DNA of 64,000 nucleotides from Micromonospora sp. NBC_01740 (lineage in GTDB: Bacteria > Actinomycetota > Actinomycetes > Mycobacteriales > Micromonosporaceae): positions 1,798,001-1,862,000 of the forward strand of contig NZ_CP109150.1 of assembly GCF_035920365.1 (NCBI RefSeq), in the 5' to 3' direction. The position numbers and the translations under genes are program-made. Of the stretch, positions 1 through 7,917 are shown in pieces. Under the pieces are notes generated by a model. The model did not search any database and had not been told where the DNA came from. It was given only the letters and a program-made list of their open reading frames with translations. Positions within the stretch are counted from its first letter, which is position 1; every line of letters begins with the position of its first letter.

Positions 1-1
1 G

Positions 2-631
2 GAGGCGCTGCTCGACCGGGCCGAGCGCGAGCACCCGGGGCTGCGGGTGGTGCGGCTGCGGCCCGGCCTGAACTTCCAGCGGGCGGCGGCCACCGAGATC
101 ACCCGCTACTTCCTCGGCCCGTTCGCGCCCGTCCGGCTGCTGCGCTTCGGCCGGATCCCGCTCGTGCCGACGAACCCTCGGCTGCGGATGCAGGCGGTGC
201 ACACCGACGACGTCGCCGACGCGTACGCCCGGGCGGTCCTGGGCGACGCGCGCGGCGCGTTCAACGTCGCCGCGGACCCGGTGCTGACCCCGGAGCTGGT
301 GGCCCGGCACTTCCACGGCTGGACGGTGCCCGTCGCCGCCCCGGTGCTGCGCGTCGCCGCCGCCCTGACCTGGCGGGCGCGGCTGCAACCGATCGACGCC
401 GGCTGGGTGGAGCTGGCGCTGCACGCGCCGCTGATGTCGAGCGAGCGCGCCGAGACGGAGCTGGGCTGGCATCCGCGCCACGACGCGCTCAGCGCGCTGA
501 AGGAACTCTTCGCCGGCATGGCCGACCGGGCGCACACCGCCAGCCCGCCGATGTCGGCGGCGCGCCACCTCCCGGGCCGCCCCACCGCCCTGCTCCGCGG
601 TCGCGCCGCCGGCCACGGCAACCCCTACTGA
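2..631 (+). CDS. NAD(P)-dependent epimerase/dehydratase, C-terminal part (5' truncated by window edge)
   Basis: The reading frame is open from base 2, so the gene starts upstream of the window; about 209 residues are visible. The sequence shows the C-terminal half of an extended short-chain dehydrogenase: an RLRPGLNF segment where family members have the substrate-loop RPG motif, then QAVHTDDVADAYARAV, the usual helix after the substrate-binding loop, and AFNVAADP. The last 30 residues are Ala/Pro/Arg rich and probably disordered. In this family the cofactor-binding GxxGxxG and catalytic YxxxK lie in the missing N-terminal part, so substrate and activity cannot be judged. It converges on the acetyltransferase gene 23 bases downstream. 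Confidence 0.75.
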   Translation, partial: EALLDRAEREHPGLRVVRLRPGLNFQRAAATEITRYFLGPFAPVRLLRFGRIPLVPTNPRLRMQAVHTDDVADAYARAVLGDARGAFNVAADPVLTPELVARHFHGWTVPVAAPVLRVAAALTWRARLQPIDAGWVELALHAPLMSSERAETELGWHPRHDALSALKELFAGMADRAHTASPPMSAARHLPGRPTALLRGRAAGHGNPY

Positions 632-654
632 CCCACGCCCGCGGGAGGCGGGGG

Positions 655-1854
655 TCAGAAGTCGGCGAAGACGTACGGGTTCTGGCGGGGGAAGAGGCGG
701 CGCAGTTCCGCCGCCGCGTCCGTCGACACGTCGCCCAGCCCTCGCAGGCCCACCTCGACCGGATCCAGGACCCCGTACGCCAGGGCGGAGAGGCCGGCGG
801 CCGTCAGCGTGGCGGTCGGCGGCGAGCCGGCGGTGGCGGCGGCCCCGGTGACCAGCTCCAGCGCGCCGGTCGTGCCGTCCAGCAGGTACGACCCGGTCAG
901 CCACCGGTCGCCGGTCAGCTCCACCCGCACCCGGCCCGGCCCGACGGGCAGCCCGGCCAGCGCGTCGATCGACAGCAGCCGGGCCATCGGCGCGGCGTAA
1001 CTCGGTCGGGCCACCCGCGCCTCGACGTGCACGGCCAGATCGGTCAGCCACAGCTCCGGCACCTCGTCGACGGGCACCTGCACAGTCACCCGCTCCACCT
1101 GGTCGACGTGCCGCCCGAAGAACTGCAACATGAGTGCCCGGGCGAGCGGATCGGCGGCGAGCAGGTCGCCGGCGGCGAGCGTGCCGCCGTGGTCGTCGAT
1201 GCGGTAGAGCACCGCGCCGGTGACCGTACCGCCCGTGCGGGCCGTCAGCAGCCAGTGCTCGTCGCGGTCGCGCAACCCCACGTCCCGGTAGCCGGGGAAG
1301 ATCGCGAAGCCGTGCCGCTCGTTCAGGCACCGCTCGGTGAACGCGCGCCAGTCCCGGTAACCCTCGCCGATCCGCTCCCAGCCCACCTCGCCGGGCAGGT
1401 CGGCGCCGAGCAGCTCGCCCAGGTCGGCCGGCGAGAACGTGACCGTACGCGGCTTCGGCAGCCCCACGTAGCCGAACCGGGCGTAGAACGACGGCCGGAA
1501 CGGGTAGAGCGCGCTCAACTGGTGCCCCTCGTCGCGCATCTCGTCGAGGAGTTGGTGCATCAGCGTGCGTACGTGCCCCTGCCGGCGGGCCAGCGGATGG
1601 CTCGCCACCCCGGCGACGCCGGCCATCGGCAGCACCTCGCCGCGCAGGTTCTGCCGCATCGGGATGGCCGAGGCGGCGGCCAGCGTGGTGCCGCCCTCCT
1701 CGACGACCAGCGTCCGGTTGCCCTTGTTGTAGGGCAGGTAGCCGCGGAACTCCTCCGCCCGGGCCACGCTGCGCGGCGACGCCTCGAAGGCGTACGCGCC
1801 GAGCGCGAAGCTGGTGGACAGTCTTTCTTCGGCGTTCACCCGGCGGACGGTCAT
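655..1854 (-). CDS. Eis-like GNAT N-acetyltransferase
   Basis: A 399-residue protein with the length and layout of the Eis family (two GNAT folds and a C-terminal SCP2-like domain), which in mycobacteria acetylates amines of aminoglycosides and of proteins. Visible marks are the acetyl-CoA loop around residues 88-100 (RRQGHVRTLM), the FYARFGY motif at 123-129 whose last Tyr matches the proposed general acid of Eis, and a C-terminal NPYVFADF whose final Phe carboxylate acts as base in Eis. The ATG start gives the usual N-terminus. It lies alone, converging with the upstream epimerase. The family call is strong; the substrate is unknown and a role in drug resistance is only a possibility. Confidence 0.88.
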   Translation of the reverse strand: MTVRRVNAEERLSTSFALGAYAFEASPRSVARAEEFRGYLPYNKGNRTLVVEEGGTTLAAASAIPMRQNLRGEVLPMAGVAGVASHPLARRQGHVRTLMHQLLDEMRDEGHQLSALYPFRPSFYARFGYVGLPKPRTVTFSPADLGELLGADLPGEVGWERIGEGYRDWRAFTERCLNERHGFAIFPGYRDVGLRDRDEHWLLTARTGGTVTGAVLYRIDDHGGTLAAGDLLAADPLARALMLQFFGRHVDQVERVTVQVPVDEVPELWLTDLAVHVEARVARPSYAAPMARLLSIDALAGLPVGPGRVRVELTGDRWLTGSYLLDGTTGALELVTGAAATAGSPPTATLTAAGLSALAYGVLDPVEVGLRGLGDVSTDAAAELRRLFPRQNPYVFADF

Positions 1855-1954
1855 CCGCCCATCCCATCCCGGCCCGGCGGTCGCCGCAACCGCAATCGCC
1901 GGTGACCCAGCGACGCCCGGTCAGCCGATCGGCAGGTGTGACGGCGACGCCCGG

Positions 1955-2647
1955 TCAGCCGATCGGCAGGTGTCGAAGGTGCCGGCGGCGGCGCAGCCGG
2001 ACGCTGAACACGGCTGCCACGGCGCCGATCAGCAGCGCGGTGACGGCCAGCCCGTGCAGCGAACCCCGCGCCAGGTAGCCGGAGTCGGTGTGGTCCACCG
2101 CCCACGTGGCGATCTCCCGGCTGGACCAGAACGGGGTCAGCTTCGCGCCGGTGCCGGCCGGGTTGATCAGCATCTGCACCGCCACCACGGTGAGCAGCAG
2201 CAGCGTCCCCTCCAGCTCGCGGGGGAGCAGCGCGCCGATCAGCATCCCGAACGGCGCGGCCACCCCCACGCAGCAGAGCATCGCCACCGCCACCCCGCCG
2301 TGCCGCAGCTCGGGCGCGTCCACGACGGTGAGCACGAAGAACGGCACGGACAGGATGAGCCCGGCCGCCCACAGGCCGAGCAGCCGGCCGAGGTAGAGGT
2401 CGTGCGGGCGGTAGCCGGCCAGCCGCAGCCGGGGCTCCAGCTCGCGGGCCGCGCCGGTGGCGAAGAGGGCGGCGGTGCTGACGGCCCAGCTGATGCCGAG
2501 CAGCAGCGAGCGTACGGACTGCCCGACGTGCGAGTCCCGCCGGATCAGCCAGAACGCCAGCGGCATCAACAGCAGCAGCAGGAGCACGCCCCGACGGCGC
2601 AGCAGCTCCCGCAGGGTCATCTCGGCGACGGTGACGAGGCGGTTCAC
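1955..2647 (-). CDS. ABC transporter permease (third gene of PadR-ABC operon)
   Basis: About 230 residues, starting at a GTG that overlaps the stop of the ATPase gene in a GTGA, so the two are translationally coupled. After a short basic N-terminus (LRELLRRR) there are about six hydrophobic segments, as expected for an ABC-2-like permease of the drug or antibiotic export type. The longer open frame upstream of the GTG runs through the ATPase gene and is not part of this protein. Together with the ATPase it should form an exporter in the cytoplasmic membrane. Substrate unknown; regulation presumably by the PadR protein encoded first in the operon. Confidence 0.85.
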   Translation of the reverse strand: MNRLVTVAEMTLRELLRRRGVLLLLLLMPLAFWLIRRDSHVGQSVRSLLLGISWAVSTAALFATGAARELEPRLRLAGYRPHDLYLGRLLGLWAAGLILSVPFFVLTVVDAPELRHGGVAVAMLCCVGVAAPFGMLIGALLPRELEGTLLLLTVVAVQMLINPAGTGAKLTPFWSSREIATWAVDHTDSGYLARGSLHGLAVTALLIGAVAAVFSVRLRRRRHLRHLPIG

Positions 2648-3462
2648 GCACGCCCTCCCTGGGTGGCCGGGGTCAGGTCGAGCACCAGGTCGACCCGGTC
2701 GAGCTGGTTGAGCAGGTGGGTCACCACGACGATCGCCCGGCCCTCGTCGCGCAGCCGGGCGAGCTGGTCCCAGAAGTTGACGTACGTGCCCTGGTCGAAG
2801 CCCTGGTAGGGCTCGTCGAGCAGCAGCACGTCCGGCTCGCTGAGGGTGGACATGGTCAGGTTCAGCTTCTGCCGGGTGCCGCCGGAGAGGTTGCGGGCGA
2901 GGACGTCGCCGTCGGCCTCCCAGCCGAGGTGGCGGGCCGCCGCCCGACCGGCGCGGCGGGCCGGCCCCCGGGCCACGCCCCGGCCGGCGCCGACCAGCAC
3001 GAAGTGCTCGTCGGGCAGCAGGAAGTCGGCGGTGCCGCCCTGCTGGGGGCAGTAGCCGACCCGGCCGGAGACGGTCACGTCCCCGGCGTCGGGGGAGACC
3101 AGCCCGGCGCAGACGCGCAGGAAGGTGCTCTTGCCGCAGCCGTTCGCCCCGATCACGGCGGCGATCTGTCCGGCCCGGACGGTCAGGGACGCGTCGCGCA
3201 GGACGGTGCGTCGCCCGTACCGCTTGGTGATGCCCCGGGCGTGCAGCCGGACCGGTCCGGGACGCGCGGCGGGCGAGGTGCCGATGGTCTCGACGATCGC
3301 GGCGGCGTAGTCCTGCGGCCGGCCGAAGACGGCCCACGGGTCGCCCCCGCTGTCGCGCAGGTGCGTGGCGGCCTCGGCGACCACGTGCCGGGCGGCGTCC
3401 GCCCGGACCCGGCGCCGGTCCAACTCGGCCGCGAACACCCGCAGCCACTCGTCGGCGTTCAT
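2644..3462 (-). CDS. ABC transporter ATP-binding protein
   Basis: A 272-residue ATPase. An N-terminal helical stretch of about 70 residues (MNADEWLRVFAAEL...) resembles the small domain seen in PadR-linked transporters, then comes the nucleotide-binding domain: Walker A GANGCGKST, a Q-loop region YCPQQGG, the signature LSGGTRQKLNL (one Thr in place of the usual Gln), Walker B VLLLDEP and the switch His in VVVTHLL. Its ATG overlaps the stop of the PadR gene as ATGA and its own stop overlaps the permease start as GTGA. The fusion of an N-terminal helical region to the NBD is a known layout in actinobacterial PadR-ABC operons. Confidence 0.9.
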   Translation of the reverse strand: MNADEWLRVFAAELDRRRVRADAARHVVAEAATHLRDSGGDPWAVFGRPQDYAAAIVETIGTSPAARPGPVRLHARGITKRYGRRTVLRDASLTVRAGQIAAVIGANGCGKSTFLRVCAGLVSPDAGDVTVSGRVGYCPQQGGTADFLLPDEHFVLVGAGRGVARGPARRAGRAAARHLGWEADGDVLARNLSGGTRQKLNLTMSTLSEPDVLLLDEPYQGFDQGTYVNFWDQLARLRDEGRAIVVVTHLLNQLDRVDLVLDLTPATQGGRA

Positions 3463-3797
3463 CCGTCGACCCCCTTCGTGACGAGGCCGGTCACCGGGGC
3501 GACGAACGCGAGCCAGGCGCTGCCGCCCTGGCGCAGGGTCGCCCGCCCGCTGTCGGTGATCCGGTAGTACTTGCGGGCCGGACCGGACGCGCCCTCCCGC
3601 CACTCGGCGGTGACCAGGCCGGTGCGTTGCAGGCGCAGCAGCACCGGATAGAGCGTGCCGCCCTGGATCGGCCCGATGCCGGCGGCCTCCAGCGCCTGGG
3701 CGAGCTGGTAGCCGTAGGACTCGCCCTCGCGCAGCAGGGCCAGGACGCAGAGGTCGAGCACCCCGCGCAGCCACTGCCCGCGCCGGTCGGAATCCAC
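3459..3797 (-). CDS. PadR-family transcriptional regulator
   Basis: A 112-residue winged-helix repressor with the PadR hallmarks: LCVLALLREGESYGYQLAQAL, then the GTLYPVLLRLQRTGLV recognition helix region and the wing ARKYYRITDSGRATL. It heads the PadR-ATPase-permease operon (four-base overlaps on both junctions), so it probably represses its own promoter and the exporter until a ligand binds. The start is a GTG with no ribosome-binding site, but it lies exactly seven bases after a -10 element, so the mRNA is probably leaderless. Ligand unknown. Confidence 0.9.
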   Translation of the reverse strand: MDSDRRGQWLRGVLDLCVLALLREGESYGYQLAQALEAAGIGPIQGGTLYPVLLRLQRTGLVTAEWREGASGPARKYYRITDSGRATLRQGGSAWLAFVAPVTGLVTKGVDG

Positions 3798-3803
3798 CCG
3801 AGG

Positions 3804-3840
3804 AACATAGCGGCACTACCTAGATGGCACAACTACCTAG
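3804..3840 (-). promoter_or_regulatory. Promoter and possible PadR operator of the exporter operon
   Basis: On the minus strand a -35 TTGTGC (3832-3827) is followed after exactly 17 bases by a -10 TATGTT (3809-3804). The predicted start of transcription falls on the GTG of the PadR gene, so the message would be leaderless. The nine-base word CTAGGTAGT (minus strand) occurs twice, at 3840-3832 and 3823-3815, 17 bases apart, one copy in the spacer; these direct repeats are candidates for the PadR binding sites. Hexamers and repeats are seen; the binding is inferred. Confidence 0.6.
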
Positions 3841-3877
3841 CTGGCGGCGGCTGCCCGTGGCAGGAGCCGGGACGCGC

Positions 3878-4597
3878 TCAGCCGGCGACGACGTCCGAGA
3901 CCACGACGGTCACGTTGTCCGGCGCGCCGGCCTGGTGGGCGAGCTTGACGAGCTGCTCGCCGCAGTGGTGACGGTCACCGTACGTGATCAGCGTCGCGGC
4001 GATCGTCCCGTCCTCGACGTAGTCGGAGAGCCCGTCGCTGCACAGCAGCAGCCGGTCGCCGGCGACCACCGTGAGCACCCCGACCGCCGGGGGAGTGTCC
4101 GAGCCCTGCACCGCCCGGGTCACCAGGGACCGCTGCGGGTGGTGCCGTGCCTGCTCCGGCGAGAGCGCCCCCTGGTCCACCAGCGCCTGGACGAAGGTGT
4201 CGTCGCGGGTGAGCTGGGTCAGCTCCCCGTTGCGCAGCAGGTAGCAGCGGGAGTCACCCACCTGGGCCAGCACCAGCGCGTCCCCGGCGAGCAGGGCGGC
4301 GGTCAGCGTCGTACCCATGCCGTCGCGCGCCGGGTCGACGGTGATGGCGGCGTGGATGCGCCGGTTGGCGGTGCTCACCACGGCGCGCAGCGCCGCGGCC
4401 GCCTCGTCGGGGGCGGTCGGCGGGCTCAGCTCGTCCAGGATGCGGATGACGATCTCGCTCGCCACCTCGCCCGCGGGCAGGCCGCCCATGCCGTCCGCGA
4501 CCGCGACGAGGCGGTCACCGGCGAGGGCGGAGTCCTCGTTGTTGGTGCGAACCAGGCCGATGTCGTTGAGGATGGCCGAGCGGAGGATCAGCGTCAT
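3878..4597 (-). CDS. PP2C-family protein serine/threonine phosphatase
   Basis: A 239-residue PPM phosphatase, the length of a bare catalytic domain. Metal-binding motifs are all present: NEDS at 20-23, ADGMGG at 34-39, CSDGLSDYV in the last third and APDNVTVVV near the C-terminus. It resembles PstP-like phosphatases without the membrane anchor and PASTA-linked region, so it is likely cytosolic and counters Ser/Thr kinases. It is divergent from the LuxR-type gene; no kinase is adjacent. ATG at 4597 is the only sensible start. Confidence 0.92.
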   Translation of the reverse strand: MTLILRSAILNDIGLVRTNNEDSALAGDRLVAVADGMGGLPAGEVASEIVIRILDELSPPTAPDEAAAALRAVVSTANRRIHAAITVDPARDGMGTTLTAALLAGDALVLAQVGDSRCYLLRNGELTQLTRDDTFVQALVDQGALSPEQARHHPQRSLVTRAVQGSDTPPAVGVLTVVAGDRLLLCSDGLSDYVEDGTIAATLITYGDRHHCGEQLVKLAHQAGAPDNVTVVVSDVVAG

Positions 4598-4633
4598 GGG
4601 GTCAAGCTTGCCAAGAACACCCTCCCGTCGTCT

Positions 4634-4651
4634 CTACGCACTACTGCGTAG
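4634..4651. promoter_or_regulatory. Inverted repeat upstream of LuxR-type gene
   Basis: Perfect seven-base arms CTACGCA and TGCGTAG with a four-base centre CTAC, ending nine bases before the ATG at 4661. It lies in the 63-base gap between the divergent PP2C and LuxR-type genes, as an operator would. LuxR-type HTH proteins bind such dyads, so autoregulation is plausible but unproven. Confidence 0.5.
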
Positions 4652-4660
4652 GGTTGGGGA

Positions 4661-5698
4661 ATGATGCCGGTGTCGATGGTCGGACGCACCGGCGAGCTGG
4701 TCGAGCTCGACCGGGCGTGGTCCACCGTGGTCGCCGGCCGACGGTCCGCGCCGACCGTCGCGGTGATCACCGGAGCCGCCGGGGTGGGCAAGTCCCTGCT
4801 GGTCGCGGCCGCCCTCGACGCGTTCGCCCCCCGACCGGCGGTGGTGCTCTCCGGCGCCGCCCGCGTGCACAGCCCCGCCCCGTACGACTGGCTGGCCGCC
4901 GTTCTCACGGGCCGGGACACGAGCCGGCTCGACCTGCCGGCGGACGCGCTGGCCTGGCTCGCCCAGCAGCCGACCGCGCCGCGCGAGCGCTACGCGCCGG
5001 GCACCCTGCTCCGCCTCGCGGTGCGGGTCGTCCGGCTGCTCGTCGGCGCCGGCCCGGCCGTACTGGTGGTGGAGGACCTGCACGCCCTCGACCCGGCCAG
5101 CCTGAACCTGGTCGGCGAGCTGGCGACCGCCGCCGACCTGCCGGCGCTGCTGGTGGTGGCGAGCCGGCCCGCCGAGGACGCCGTCGCGCCGGACCTCGCG
5201 GTCCGCGCCCTGGCCCGGCTCTGCGGCGTCCGGGGCGCCGTCCGCCAACACCTCGGACCGCTGCTCCCGGCCGAGGTCGCCGAGGTGCTGACCCAGGTGT
5301 ACGCGGACCCGCGCCCGTCCGGCCGGCTGGTGCGCGCCGTCTGGCAGCGCACCGGCGGCAACCCGTACGCGCTGACCGAACTGCTCGCCGCCCACGCCGG
5401 CCGAGGGCCCGAGGCGCTGCTCCGCCCGCCACCCGCCCCGCGCCCGCCGAGGACGGCGTCGCAGTGGCCGGTGGATCCGGTGGACGCCGAGCTGACCGGG
5501 CGGGAGATCGAGGTGCTGGGCTGCCTGGTCGCCGGGATGTCCAACAAGCAGGCGGCGCGGGCCCTCGGCATCTCGGTGCGGACGGTCACCGTGCACGTGT
5601 CCAACCTGCTGCGCAAGACCGGGTCGGCGTCGCGTACGGAGGCGGCGATCTGGGCGGTGCAGCGGCGGCTGCCGGTGCCGACCCCCGTCGACGGCTGA
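4661..5698 (+). CDS. Short LuxR-type regulator with AAA ATPase domain (LAL-like, truncated architecture)
   Basis: A 345-residue protein joining an AAA-like NTPase (Walker A GAAGVGKS near residues 36-43, Walker B VLVVEDLHALD) to a C-terminal LuxR helix-turn-helix (LTGREIEVLGCLVAGMSNKQAARALGIS pattern, about residues 281-336). Full LAL regulators of the MalT type are about 900 residues, with a long TPR-like ligand-sensing middle. Here the middle is missing and a Pro-rich linker (RPPPAPRPPR) joins the two ends. A dyad just upstream may be its operator. A second ATG three bases on (4664) is equally possible. Likely a DNA-binding regulator; target and signal unknown. Confidence 0.85.
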   Translation: MMPVSMVGRTGELVELDRAWSTVVAGRRSAPTVAVITGAAGVGKSLLVAAALDAFAPRPAVVLSGAARVHSPAPYDWLAAVLTGRDTSRLDLPADALAWLAQQPTAPRERYAPGTLLRLAVRVVRLLVGAGPAVLVVEDLHALDPASLNLVGELATAADLPALLVVASRPAEDAVAPDLAVRALARLCGVRGAVRQHLGPLLPAEVAEVLTQVYADPRPSGRLVRAVWQRTGGNPYALTELLAAHAGRGPEALLRPPPAPRPPRTASQWPVDPVDAELTGREIEVLGCLVAGMSNKQAARALGISVRTVTVHVSNLLRKTGSASRTEAAIWAVQRRLPVPTPVDG

Positions 5699-5753
5699 GC
5701 CGACGCCCGACGGGGCCGGTGCGGGCCACGCGCGCGGTCCGGCCGGCGGGTGC

Positions 5754-6314
5754 TCAGGGGCGGGGGTAGCGCAGCAGGAGGCTGGCGGCGACCTCCTCGT
5801 CGCCGACGGCGGCGTACACGTGCGGCACGTCGGACGTCCAGCGCAGGTGCCCGCCGGCGGCGGCGGTCAGCGGCGCGTCGACCGGGCCGGCGCGCAGCAC
5901 GCCCGAGAAGACGGTGACGTGCTCGGTGACCCCCCTCTGGTGGGCGGGGGAGAGCTGCTCCGGACCGGGCGCGACCAGCATCCGGTACAGCTCGTAGGTG
6001 GCGTCGCTGTCCTCGAAGACCTCCAGCAGGATGGCGCTGACCGCGGCGCCGCGGACGACCGGCCCGGCCGCCGGGCCGGAGAGCACGGCCGTCAGCGGTA
6101 CGCCGAGCTGCGCGGTGATCGCGTAGAGCGTCTCCAGGGTCGGGTTGCGGGTGCCGTTCTCCAGGCCGGAGAGGGTCGCCTTGCCCACCCCGGCGAGCCG
6201 GGCGAGGGCGGACAGCGACATCCCGCGCTCCTCGCGCAGGGCGCGTACCCGGCGACCGACGGCCTCGGCGCCCGGATCGGGGGCCGATCGGTGGACTGGT
6301 GACGTCTGCGGCAC
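5754..6314 (-). CDS. XRE-family regulator with C-terminal cupin
   Basis: A 186-residue protein. Residues about 22-76 are a classic HTH (VRALREERGMSLSALARLAG, then KATLSGLENGTRNPTLETLYAI), and the rest is a cupin-like beta-barrel (GVTEHVTVFSGVLRAGP). This is the layout of HTH-cupin regulators that sense small metabolites. It is divergent from the BenE-type transporter with 57 bases between, so it very probably controls that gene and itself through the dyad at 6339-6354. Confidence 0.9.
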   Translation of the reverse strand: MPQTSPVHRSAPDPGAEAVGRRVRALREERGMSLSALARLAGVGKATLSGLENGTRNPTLETLYAITAQLGVPLTAVLSGPAAGPVVRGAAVSAILLEVFEDSDATYELYRMLVAPGPEQLSPAHQRGVTEHVTVFSGVLRAGPVDAPLTAAAGGHLRWTSDVPHVYAAVGDEEVAASLLLRYPRP

Positions 6315-6331
6315 CCCGCTATGGTGCTACA

Positions 6332-6354
6332 GGTTCCTGTTCCATAAACGGAAC
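6332..6354. promoter_or_regulatory. Dyad operator candidate between XRE-cupin and benE genes
   Basis: Arms GTTCC (6339-6343) and GGAAC (6350-6354) flank ATAAAC, and an extra half site GGTTCC lies at 6332-6337. It is the only symmetrical, AT-containing element in the short divergent gap, so it is the natural binding site for the HTH-cupin protein. Binding is inferred. Confidence 0.45.
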
Positions 6355-6371
6355 GGTCGGGGGAGGCGGGG

Positions 6372-7631
6372 ATGGCGGGACGGTCGCAACCGGTGCTGGC
6401 GGGTGTGGTGACCGCGCTGGTCGGGTTCGCCAGCTCGTTCACGGTGGTGCTGGCCGGCCTGCGGGCCGTCGGCGCCTCGGACGCACAGGCCGCCTCCGGG
6501 CTGCTGGCGGTGTGCGTGGCCGCCGGGATCTCCGCCGTCTGGCTGGGCCTGCGGCACCGGATCCCGATGAGTGTCGCGTGGTCCACCCCCGGCGCGGCGC
6601 TGCTGGTCGCCACCGGCACGGTGCCCGGCGGTTGGCCCGTCGCCGTCGGGGCGTTCCTCGTCTCGGGCGCGCTGATCGTGGCCGCCGGGCTGTTCCCCGC
6701 CCTCGGGCGGGCCGTCGCGGCGATCCCCCGGCCGATCGCGGGCGCGATGCTCGCCGGGGTCCTGCTGCCGCTCTGCACCGCCCCCGTCCGCGCGCTGGTC
6801 GAGGTGCCCCGGCTGGCCGTCCCCGTGGTGCTGGCCTGGCTGCTGCTGCACCGGTTCGCCCGCCGGTGGGCGGTGCCGGGCGCGCTGGTCGTCGCGGTGG
6901 CGGCGATCGCGCTGACCACCCCGGTCTCCGGGCTCGGTGGCGCGCGGCTGCTGCCCGCGGTCGAGCTGACCGCGCCGGCCTGGAACCTCTCCGCGATGGT
7001 GGGCCTCGCGTTGCCGCTCTTCCTGGTCACCATGGCCGCGCAGAACGTACCGGGGATGGCGGTGCTGGTCGGCTACGGCTACCGGCCGCCCTTCGGCGCC
7101 GCGCTGCGCGCCACGGGACTGACCACCGTGCTCGCCGCGCCCGCCGGCGGGCACGCGGTCAACCTCGCCGCGATCACCGCCGCCCTGGCCGCCGGCCCGG
7201 ACGCCCACCCCGACCCGGAGCGCCGCTGGATCGCCTCGGTCACCGCCGGGACCGGGCTGGCCCTGCTGGGGCTGGGCGCCGGTGCGGCCACCGCGCTGGT
7301 CGCGCTCGCCCCGCCGGTGCTGATCGAGGCGGTCGCCGGGCTGGCGCTGCTCGGCGCGCTGGCCACCGCGCTCACCTCGGCGCTGGCGGAACCGGCGGAC
7401 CGGGAGGCCGCCGTGGTCACCTTCGTGGTCACCGCCTCCGGGGTGACCCTGCTCGGCGTGGGCGGCGCGTTCTGGGGCCTGGTCGCGGGCGGGGTGATGC
7501 TCCTGCTCTTCCGCCACCGCTCCGGCGGGCTGGCTGCGGCCGAACCGGGTGCGGCTGGGCCGGCTTCGACAGGACCGGATTCCGTCGCGGTCGCCTCGTC
7601 GCCGAGTGGCGGCCGGGCCGGCGGCACCTGA
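6372..7631 (+). CDS. benE: BenE-family transporter (benzoate/H+ symporter family)
   Basis: A 419-residue integral membrane protein of about 12 hydrophobic segments, with family traits such as IPMSVAWSTPGAALL near the N-terminus, the PRPIAGAMLAGVLLPLC segment and NVPGMAVLVGYGYRPP, which fit BenE proteins that import benzoate-like acids with protons. The last 40 residues are a Gly/Ala/Ser-rich cytoplasmic tail. It is divergently paired with a HTH-cupin regulator, the usual arrangement for a substrate-induced importer. No aromatic degradation genes are nearby, so the substrate is only a family guess. Start ATG follows GGGGGAGGCGGGG. Confidence 0.85.
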   Translation: MAGRSQPVLAGVVTALVGFASSFTVVLAGLRAVGASDAQAASGLLAVCVAAGISAVWLGLRHRIPMSVAWSTPGAALLVATGTVPGGWPVAVGAFLVSGALIVAAGLFPALGRAVAAIPRPIAGAMLAGVLLPLCTAPVRALVEVPRLAVPVVLAWLLLHRFARRWAVPGALVVAVAAIALTTPVSGLGGARLLPAVELTAPAWNLSAMVGLALPLFLVTMAAQNVPGMAVLVGYGYRPPFGAALRATGLTTVLAAPAGGHAVNLAAITAALAAGPDAHPDPERRWIASVTAGTGLALLGLGAGAATALVALAPPVLIEAVAGLALLGALATALTSALAEPADREAAVVTFVVTASGVTLLGVGGAFWGLVAGGVMLLLFRHRSGGLAAAEPGAAGPASTGPDSVAVASSPSGGRAGGT

Positions 7632-7655
7632 CCCTCCACGCGCTGTCGAACTGAG

Positions 7656-7813
7656 TCGTTTACGACATCACGGCCTCGCCACTGTTGGCTGGCCGATCGG
7701 CACGTGGCTCGGCGACCGGAATCCGGCGTTTCGGAACCTGTCGTTCGGCACCCGCACGTCCGGCAGCCCGCTTCGGGCCGGCAGCGCGGGAGTTTGAATC
7801 GTCTACGACATCA
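7656..7813. repeat. Pair of direct repeats in a 286-base gene-free stretch
   Basis: The gap 7632-7917 has no convincing gene. It holds TCGTTTACGACATCA at 7656-7670 and TCGTCTACGACATCA at 7799-7813, 14 of 15 bases alike and 143 bases apart; each contains a small palindrome (TCGT..ACGA). The 128 bases between show no coding signal. They could be regulator sites or the ends of a lost insertion. Confidence 0.4.
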
Positions 7814-7917
7814 GCTCGACAGCGTGCGGCGGATGTGTCCGGTGCTGACGCTGTGCCGCGCTGGACGGGCGCGCCCCGGCAGTGTGTTCGGGCGGGCACG
7901 CTGCGGCGGTGCGTCGC

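Noticed and set aside
7660..7899. 79-codon minus-strand frame in the 7632-7917 gap
   Set aside because: Random-looking Ala/Arg sequence, no upstream signals.
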